Part shown: positions 56,012-64,000 of the stretch, one piece after another
How positions within the stretch are numbered: the first letter of the stretch is position 1
Layout of the letters: every line of letters starts with the position of its first letter
NCBI GenBank assembly: GCA_029255685.2
Contig: CM055320.2
Span: 7,798,614 to 7,862,613 of the forward strand
DNA length: 64,000 nucleotides
Direction of reading: 5' to 3'
DNA from: Silene conica
Taxonomy: Eukaryota; Streptophyta; Magnoliopsida; Caryophyllales; Caryophyllaceae
Notes under the pieces: generated by a model
Told to the model about the DNA's origin: nothing
The model's input: the letters and a program-made list of their open reading frames with translations, nothing else
Databases searched by the model: none
Program-made: the position numbers and the translations under genes

Positions 56012-57610
56012 TAATGATGGGCTTTGACCGGGGCTGGATTGATAGAGTTATGGACTGTGTTTCGACTGTTACCTCTGCGTTTCTTATTAATGGGACTCCT
56101 TCACGTGAGTTTAGTCCGACAAGGGGGCTCCGACAAGGGGGCTCCGACAAGGGGACCCGTTATCACCGTACCTGTTTATTTTATGTGCGAAGGCGTTATC
56201 AAATATGCTTAGGAGAAAGGTCGAAAATGGTGCTCTTCATGGCATTCGTATATCGGCAGGGGCTCCAACCATCTCGCACTTACTTTTCGCAGACGATAGT
56301 ATTTTCTTCATGAAAGCTAATGTCGAGGAGGCGGAGGTTGTGACGGATATTATGCACCGGTATGAGGCTGCCTCGGGGCAGCTGGTTAATCTCGATAAGA
56401 CTACGGTCTCCTTCAGCCATGGCGTTACACGGGAGAGGAGGAATTCTGTGGTGGCGAAGCTGGGTATGGTAGAGGTTACGGAGCAGTCTCGGTACTTGGG
56501 CTTACCGACTGTTGTAGGGAGGTCTAAAAAGGGGATTACGGATATCATTAGAGAGAAGCTTAACAAGAGACTTTCAGGTTGGCGCGATAAGATGTTGTCT
56601 AGAGCGGGAAGGGAGGTTCTTATAAAGGCGGTAGCCAATTCACTCCCTACCTATGTGATGAGTGTTTTTAAAATCCCGACTAACTTTTGTGATGAGCTTC
56701 GATTCTTAGTGTCGCGTTTTTGGTGGAATCGTGATGACTCCCGGCGTGGAATTTTTTGGGTGGCGTGGAAAAAGTTGTGTCAACCAAAGTGTATGAGAGG
56801 CATGGGTTTTCGGGACTTCCATATCTCGAACCTTGCTCTCCTTGGGAAGCAAGCCTGGCGGTTAGTCACGTCTCCGGATAACCTACGGGTACAACTTATG
56901 CGAGCAAGATATTTCCCAAATGGGTCCTTCCTTGAGGCAGAGCTCGGTACTAACCCCAGCTATACATGGAGGGGATTCCTGGAAGCACGGCCAGTATTAG
57001 AACATGGGCTGCGTAGAAGAATAGGGGATGGTAGGTCCACTTATACTTGGAAAGATGCGTGGCTTCCGGGAACAAAGTCTGGGAGAGTCCTATCTCCATG
57101 TAGCCCTGGTAGAGAGCTGATGTCGGTTGCGGAGTTGATAAGCGAGGATACAGGAGGATAGGATACGGCGAAAATTTCTGCCTTGTTCCTCCCTGTCGAG
57201 AGGGAGCGAGTGACTAATATCCGACTCTGTGAGTTGCGCCCCCGAGACGAATGGTATTGGGAAGCGGAAAGGACTTGGGAGTATTCGGTGAAATCTGCTT
57301 ATAAACTTCTAGCTGGGAGCTCGGGTAGGGCCATTGATGGTGCCACTTCGAATTGGGAGCGGGAGAAATGGATCTGGAATCGTCTCTGGAAAGTTCCGGT
57401 GTGGCCCCGAATCAAGCTTTTCTTTTGGCAACTGTGCAGCGAGGCTTTAGCGACAGGCGCAAATATCGCATATCGAACTCGAGGTGAGTCTCTGTTTTGC
57501 CCTTTTTGTTCTTCGTTTGTTGAAACTAGTTTACATTTATTCCGGGATTGCTGGGTTGCTTATAGGGTGTGGGAAGTGGTGGGGGGTAGGCGTGAGGAAG
57601 AGGAAGCAGG
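56012..57610 (+). pseudogene. LINE reverse transcriptase C-terminal part and zf-RVT
   Basis: After the CACTA element the LINE resumes at MGFDRGWIDRVMDCVSTVTS. The QGDP region (56115-56160) carries extra copies of a 14-nt unit that shift the frame. Then come ISHLLFADDSIFFMKANVEE (56265-56325), the thumb YLGLPTVVGRSKKG, LSRAGREVLIKAV and CMRGMGFRDFHISN, a stop at 57159-57161, and the zf-RVT module SVKSAYKLL and FCPFCSSFVETSLHLFRDC. The LTR at 57611 cuts the end. Confidence 0.9.
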
Positions 57611-58586
57611 TGTTGGGGCTGGTGTCCTTGACAGTTAGTACAATCACTTATTAAATCTCTTAAAGGATCACAAGGGCATACTTTGGTATTATTATCAGTT
57701 AATCCACGTTTATCAATAACGGTTAGCTTGCTAGATAAGTTTGACGTTATTGTCATACAGATGACGGTGATCAACTGGTCCCTATACGTCCAACCTATAG
57801 GACACGTTTGAGAGATGTGAAGGTATGAAAATACAGTCACATTTATGCCGAATACGACTAAACAGTTAGTCAGAGGTATTGACTATTAAATTAGTCAATG
57901 AGATGTTGAGATAATTATTTAATACGGATTAAATAATTTTAGCTAATCCGGATTACATGATTAATTCGTAAATTAAATATAAATGGTTATATTTAATTAA
58001 ATATTGAATTCGTGTATTAATATAAACAGTCATATTAATTGAGCTAATTATACAATATCGTAATTTTATCAGACCATTATTAATGTATCGACTGCATTAA
58101 TATCTGATAACATGTATACGATTTATAATTAAAACTCGCGGATTATATTTTAGCAATTAGGGTCGAATCACGCATTAGAATAAGGTAAGAGTGGAAAGCC
58201 CACTCTCACCCTAGACCTAATTTTCGGCCGAGTAGAGTTACAAATAGGAGAGAATTCTCCTTTTGTCAGATTACTCTCTTTTACTGATAATTATTATTCA
58301 CAAAACTAGGGTTTTGAGAACAGTTTTTCCCAAAACCTAGATCTCACATCTTAAAACTCACAAAAGCTCTCCCCATATTGCAAGACAATCGGAGAGCATT
58401 TCTAGCACACGCGGCATCATCTCGGACGGGTCTTGGGTGCAAGTTATACGAGGGAATTTCTATTAATTCCTGTTCTTAGGCCATTTGCGCAAAGGACCTA
58501 AGGTTGTACTCTCTCGTTTATGTTTTTCATCTTATGACAATATTCACATGTGTAATTTTCGTTATAATACATGTATATTCCCCACA
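57611..58586 (+). repeat. 5' LTR of Copia element 3
   Basis: 976 bp, TG..CA ends, AT-rich middle. Homologous in start and layout to the LTRs at 48878 and 63400 (minus). Confidence 0.8.
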
Positions 58587-60605
58587 AGTGGTATCAGAGC
58601 GAAGGCCACGAAAATTTTTACATTGTGTTTTTCATAAGATTTTTAAAAAATCGTATTTTAAAAAAACAAGTAGATGTCTCGGCCGTGTGCCATTTAATGT
58701 GAGAAATCGATCATGTTTTTCGATTTTGATTTTTATATTGTTGATTAATCGATGTTTTTAGCAATATATAAATCTCTTGTTTGTGTTTGTTGTTGATTTA
58801 CACGTATTAAATCAAGAATAAATACATGTTTTGTTTTCATTCATAGCAGCGTATGTAGGATTCTACGAACGAGCGTATTACTACTCGTTCGTGGTCTTCT
58901 TCTGCTACCCGTCACTCGATCGAGCAGTTTTTGGCTCGATCGAGCAGTTTTTGAAACAACCTGTCACTCGATCGAGCACTTTTTGGCTCGATCGAGCATT
59001 TTGGATTCTGCGAACGAGCGAATTACTACTCGTTCGTAGTCTGCCTCGATGACCCTGTCACTCGATCGAGACTTGTTGTACTCAATCGAGTGACACTGTT
59101 CTTCAATCGATCACGTTTGAACTCAATCGAGCAGTTTTCAGGGTATTTTTCCTTTTTTTGAAAATTTGGGTTTTCTGAAAATTTTTGATTCGATCGAGTA
59201 CCTGTTTTACTCGATCGAACAACTCGTCTGTCAAGGTTACTCGATCGAGTACTCTAGTGACTCGATTGAGCAACCCTGTTTTGGCAGAATTTCGAAAATA
59301 AATTTTTATTTTATTTTCTCTTGGCCCATGGTAATATACTATATACGGAAATAGTATATTGACTTTTGTGAAACGGTTCATACTCGTAAGATACATATTA
59401 TTTTACAACGGTTTACAATAATGGATTATAAGTATATTAAGATTAATGTGACTAAAACAATATAATCACATAATTTTAATCTCGTAAGGTGGTTTGGTAA
59501 AATTTATTAAACATAATAACGGTATTATGTCACATATGAATTTGTTTTAGTTGATGCATTTTATTTATCGTCTTGTTGAATGCATATGAATGCTTTTATA
59601 ACGTATTTAATTTTAGAAACGGTTGTAACTTAGTGTGGCCTTAGTAGATTGTGTTTCCGTAATGATGGAATATAGTCTTGGTTGTATTTTTGAGATCTCG
59701 CATCTCCGTTTTTGTTTTCCCTTGTAATTACTTTTGTATTTAAATTAGAATGTAAATAGGTTTATATTTGTAATTTAATATAGTAATTTTGTGAAGACCA
59801 AAGACGGAGACCGGATGCTCACTCCCGCTGCAAAGACCAAGATGGAACATCAAGACAAGCTTCTCGGGTCCAACGGTGGATTCCAAGTTGTTTTAATGTT
59901 TATTTTGGTAGGATATGCCACACTAGGACTTTTATTTACGTTTATTGCTTTCTTTTATGCTTTCATCGATAATAGCTTGCATCATATTCCGCCTAAAACC
60001 AAACCACCTATAACATGTTTGAAAACTGACTCATGTAGAGGTTACGCGTTAGTTTTCAATGACATACAGATGTCATTTGTCAATTTTAAGCCATCACTTA
60101 ATTTCATTCATTCAAGATAATGCTAAATTTTAGTTCACTTAAAATGGATAAATACAAGTTGATGGGGTCTTCCTCGTATAACCAAAAATTGAGACTAGTC
60201 TTTATAAATCAGACTCCCATGAATCCCTTCTTCGTCGGTAGGCATAATATGACCCTTTCTACGTCGGGTAAGTGGGAACAGATGATTTATTTTATCTCAA
60301 CATCGTGGTCACTAGATACTATCTAGCGACTATGATGGACTAAAAGATGAGATTTACGGAAATCTATCGACCAGGAGTTCTAACGGTAGAACTAGCCAAA
60401 CAGTTGGCTTATCAATTTACGAAAATTGAGTCTTGGGATTGTTTATATAATTCTTGAGGGAGATCAATTATATAAATGCATGAGTCTACGAGTTTAAATT
60501 CAGTTTAAAATAGACTTAAATCACAACGACGAGTTGCTTATATCGTTTTGTTTTTATCTTCTTTTCAGTGTAGAACACGAACAAATTTAAACTGCTAAAT
60601 AACAA
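58587..60605 (+). other. Leader of Copia element 3
   Basis: Primer-binding site, the CTCGATCGAG array (58914-59262), and long AT-rich sequence without a convincing gene. CCTTAGTAGATTGTG and TTGAGATCTCGCATCTCC near 59640-59710 match the leader of the element at 48878 (around 52160-52240). Confidence 0.65.
58914..59262 (+). repeat. Array of CTCGATCGAG palindromes
   Basis: About twelve copies of the 10-bp palindrome CTCGATCGAG or one-base variants (CTCAATCGAG, CTCGATTGAG, TTCGATCGAG) within 350 bp, spaced irregularly. Two ACGAACGAGCG...CTCGTTCGT inverted pairs overlap the start (58864-58892, 59010-59040). Confidence 0.85.
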
Positions 60606-62189
60606 ATGGCTGGTGAAGACTCAATGCCAAGTGCCAAGCTAGCACGAGAATCCTGGCTGAAAGCCTTCATGGACTCCGTGAATCAGTCTACTAGACTGAG
60701 GAATGATGGGTCAAACTTCTCTGACTGGGAGGCGGCATTACGGAATGTTGCCATTGCTGACGGAAAGCTCAAGTACTTGACTGAGCCTATTCCGGCACAC
60801 CCAGGAACTGGGGCTAGAGCTAACGAAGTTCGCGCTCATAGCGACTTCGTCATGGAAGCGGGTGCGTTAAAGAACGTACTTATTTATGCAATGGAATCCA
60901 ATTTGCAAAGACGCTTTATTTCCCATGGTGAAAACAAGATTTTCACCACGCTCACAAACGAATTCTCGAAAGCTCCGAGAATCGTTTCATATGAGCATAC
61001 CTGTCGCTTCTTTGAAGCGAAACTCCAGAAGGGCCAAGCTGTTAGCCCACATATTCTCAACATGATTGAGAATATCGAGAAACTGGAGGCCTTAAACTGC
61101 AAGATCAGTGAGAACATAATCGTTGATCGAATGCTCCACTCGCTTCATGATGGGTTCGCCCTCTTTAGGGCCAACTATTATATGAACGACATGAAGAAGA
61201 CTCCTCATGAGCTCCACTCCCTTCTCGTACAGACCGAGAAGGATCTGAAATTAAGTGGGAGCGTGAAGCAGGATATTCTCACGATCTCCAGTAAAGGCAA
61301 AGGTAAAGGGAAAGTGAAAGCTCAAGGCGACCTAGCGGTAGGTAAGCCTAAGTTCAAGAAGTCGGGATTTGCTAAGAGTGGGCCCGGTGAGTCGAGCAAC
61401 TCACAGGGTAAGACAAAGAGCAAGGATACAAGCATGGAAAGCCACCATTTCCACAAGACTAGGCATTGGAGGCGCACGTGCCCCGTGTATCGCGAGGACA
61501 TTAAGGCAAGCCGCGTTACTCATGTTGGTATGTCTTCTTCTTCTTTTATTCACATGATTGAGATTAACCATGCAAGTTACGGAACTTAGGTACTAGATAC
61601 TGGTTGTGGTTCTCATCTGTGTAATCATGTGCAGGACCTTCGAAACCTCGAGCCCCTCATAAAGGGTGAGGTTGACCTGCGTGTCGGGAATGGAGCACGA
61701 GTTGCTGCAGTCTCGAGGGGAACATACGTGATCCAGCTTCCTAGTGGATTCGAGTTATCATTGTATAACTGTTATTATGTTCCTAGTTTATCCAAAAACA
61801 TTATTTCTGTTTCTGCACTTGACAAACTTGGTTTTTCATTTGTAATAGAGAATAATAGCTGTATTTTCTCATTACACGATATGATTTATGGCAAGGCATT
61901 TTCCATGAATGAAATTTACGTTTTAGATCAAACCACCGAAATATTACACGTGAATAACAAGAAGTTAAATGTAGGTGACAAAGATCAAACTTATCTATGG
62001 CACTGCAGTATGGGACATATAAATGAGAAACGCGTAAAACAGCTCATACAGAATGGAGCTATCTCGGCCTTTGATTTCAAATCATATGGCACGTGTGAAT
62101 CATGTCTCATCGGTAAGATGACTCGTATTTCCTTCAAAGGTGTTGGAATGCGCGCTGTCGACCTATTAGTGATGGAAAACCGAGTATAG
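60606..62189 (+). pseudogene. Copia gag and protease, one nonsense codon
   Basis: Gag starts MAGEDSMPSAKLARES and has Copia Gag text (DGSNFSDWEAALRN, RMLHSLHDGFALFRANYYMN). The zinc knuckle is damaged: only HHFHKTRHWRRTC remains, without the first two cysteines. A TAG at 61587-61589 interrupts; the same frame continues VLDTGCGSHLCNHV, the aspartic protease. The pre-integrase part follows (LWHCSMGHINEKRVKQL, CESCLIGKM) and ends at 62189 in foreign sequence. Integrase, RT and RNase H are absent. Confidence 0.88.
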
Positions 62190-64000
62190 CCTTACTAACA
62201 AGTTTTATTTAGTCTTACTAATTTTACTAATTAATCTCATAGTAATTTAGTCGATCTTATGCATGCAATGACATTTGCGGAATAATAACGAAAAAGGTCT
62301 TACAATCGGTCCAAATAAGTGCTAGGACGATCCTCCATGGAGCAACCAAGATAGCTTGCCTCCTTTACGATGCACCAAGACCTACCCTTAAACACCGAGA
62401 CACGAACCCGAGCTAGGAGACGTAATCGGTTAACTTGAAACCGTAAACTAATACTATTATTAGTATACTAGAATACTATATGTATAATACTGATTCAAGA
62501 GGTTTTATAGAATTTTTCTTACACTAAGGAAAAATTGCATGAGTGTTAGAATGAGACAATAATGTGAAGTATTCACATTTTATAGATGGTGAGGTAGAGT
62601 GTTGTGGTGTGTGTCGTGTAAGTATAAGCAAAGGGAAGGGATTTTAATCCCTCTTGCATGTTCACATGCACATAGTCAAGTCATGTCACATTTGACTTAA
62701 AAATATAAGATAAAATATCATATACAATATTATCTTATAGTGCCACTTACACGGTATACACATATGTAAAATGGACCTTCATTTTACGTTTTATAATTTG
62801 TACAATTTGCCTTATTACGTAATATCTTATGTGACATAATAATTGTATTAATTTAAAATATAAATTTATCATATAAATAATATTTCTAAATTAATTAAAT
62901 CACATTTAACAAATTATTAAATAATTCGAAATTACTATCCCAACATATGGTTATCGTAATAATCGTCAATACGATATATCAACAACGTTTGTTATAACCA
63001 TGAACCATTCATTATACTGATTTCGATATTTCATAAATATCGATTAATATTTGACAATTGACACATTTCAATTTCAAATATAAATCTTACTTTAAGATTC
63101 AACCTCTGAATTCTTGATATACGGTTTTAAGAATATCGATCAATCTGTATCCTATACAATTAATCAATATATATTATTTAAGGGATCTGTCCTATAGGTG
63201 TGACCTAAAGGGATCAACTGACTACCACCGTCATACGACAGTAATGTTAAACTCTAGTCAGCCAATCATTACCGATTAATGTTGGTCAGTTGACTAAATC
63301 AATATTGGATCGTCCCTTGCATATTCATTTCATAAGATTTATGACAATGATTTTTATCACTGTCGTGATCGCACAATTGTTGAGGACACATTTCCAACCA
63401 ATCTCCCACTTGTACTCGACAAGTGTGCGTCACCAATTCTCTTGTCCTATTACGTCATCTCCCACTCAATGCAAGGTGTCTTCCAGGTCGTACTTGCATT
63501 TGATCATATCTTGAGCGGTTTTTCTCGATCTGGAGATTTAACTGCTTTGACCGGAATTATCTACCATAGATACCTTCCGAGCGTGGCCACGCATTTCCAG
63601 TTAAACTTCTCCTCGAGTGGCCTTGAGATTTAAGACAACCCTGACAAGGGGTTGGACAATTCCTATCCTACTGTTCCCTTCGCTAACACAGTCCATCATG
63701 ACCCAAAAGAAGCCCATTTGACCCCCTTTAACGGTTGATCGTAGAGCTAAAATCAAAGTCAATCTGAGGCTGTGTCACCTTGGGCGAACAGTCTCAAGTC
63801 AAAGAATCGACTTATGTGAATAATATAGTAGCTCTCGCCACGACCAGGCTAATTATAAATTTTCCAGAACTCTATAAGCGGTCACTAAATGCCCGACAAA
63901 GTGCTTCTTGCAGTCTGCCTATGTGATCGACTAGTCATCCCATATGACTCTATGACATTTGAACTTGCCATCAATCGCCTCAAATTCTAGTCGCTTCGAG
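62171..64000 (-). mobile_element. 3' part of a minus-strand LTR retroelement, extends past the window
   Basis: An LTR runs on the minus strand from 63400 (TGGTTGGAAATGTGTCCTC) to about 62171. It is homologous to the LTRs at 48878 (GCGATCAC, GATCAACTGACTACCACCGT and GACAGTAATGTTAAACTCTA in reverse). The polypurine tract AAGTGGGAGAT precedes it at 63411-63401. Sequence from 63412 to the window end is therefore the 3' internal region of the element; I see no coding frame in it. The left boundary is approximate. Confidence 0.75.

Larger units (their letters stand above)
46075..57610 (+). mobile_element. LINE (LINE E), split by a CACTA element
   Basis: 5'-truncated plus-strand LINE whose two parts are 46075-46769 and 56012-57610, separated by a complete CACTA transposon. 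Its 3' end is cut off by the LTR element that starts at 57611. ORF2 is present from before the reverse transcriptase to the zf-RVT domain, with several breaks. Confidence 0.9.
57611..62170 (+). mobile_element. Copia element 3, 3' part lost
   Basis: The 5' LTR (57611-58586) starts TGTTGGGGCTGGTGTCC and ends CCCCACA, followed by TGGTATCAGAGC (58589-58600), the initiator-Met primer site. A 2-kb leader precedes gag at 60606. Coding stops in the pre-integrase region because another LTR element begins near 62171. The LTR and leader are distant relatives of 48878-53509. Confidence 0.85.

Noticed and set aside
59791..60120. 109-codon frame in the Copia leader, possibly an extra gene
   Set aside because: It has no recognisable domain and lies in a leader where a related element has no such frame; the hydrophobic stretch is too little to call.

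Overview
The window is nuclear DNA of a flowering plant, probably a eudicot. The evidence is spliced genes with GT..AG introns, plant-type L1 LINEs, Copia and Gypsy-type LTR elements, CACTA, hAT, Mutator-like, Harbinger, Stowaway and Helitron elements, and tRNA-derived SINEs. No bacterial gene organisation is visible. I cannot name the species from the sequence.

The host content is a tandem cluster of three O-methyltransferase genes of the caffeic acid OMT (COMT) family, all on the minus strand. All have four exons, and their splice phases can be joined by eye into uninterrupted proteins of 366 aa (11959-15052), 367 aa (29426-30837) and 360 aa (34299-39637). The third looks like a standard COMT and has an AC-type MYB site upstream. 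The other two are closer to each other, share a promoter block, and carry Asp where COMT has its second catalytic Glu. They lie in a duplicated segment that can be followed on both sides of the gene (about 9405-16150 and 24010-33350). Most of the size difference between the two copies is later transposon insertion.

Layout: 1-4200 degenerate LINE; 4216-5300 repeat remnants; 5308-8764 Mutator-like element with a LINE in its left arm; 8783-11824 LTR remnant, MITE, hAT element and a LINE with a solo LTR; 11959-15150 COMT-like gene 1; 15190-19310 SINE and nested hAT/Harbinger elements; 19311-23201 LINE holding a solo LTR that itself holds a 2.8-kb solo LTR; 24221-29089 intact Copia element; 29426-30900 COMT-like gene 2; 30972-33230 hAT elements; 34299-39800 COMT gene 3; 39981-45823 MITEs, a Helitron, a palindrome-ended element and a SINE; 46075-57610 LINE split by a 9.2-kb CACTA element, which holds a Copia deletion derivative, whose LTR holds a hAT MITE; 57611-62170 second Copia element with a broken gag-pol; 62171-64000 the end of a further LTR element that runs off the window.

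The most unusual structure is in the 2.8-kb solo LTR (19949-22787). It contains an array of stem-loops whose 20-22-nt core is conserved while the flanking stems change in a matched way. A second set of GC-rich hairpins follows in the same LTR. Other points worth checking are the CACTA element with a Ulp1-like SUMO-protease domain, a run of CTCGATCGAG palindromes in a Copia leader, and an element whose ends each carry a perfect 22-bp palindrome.
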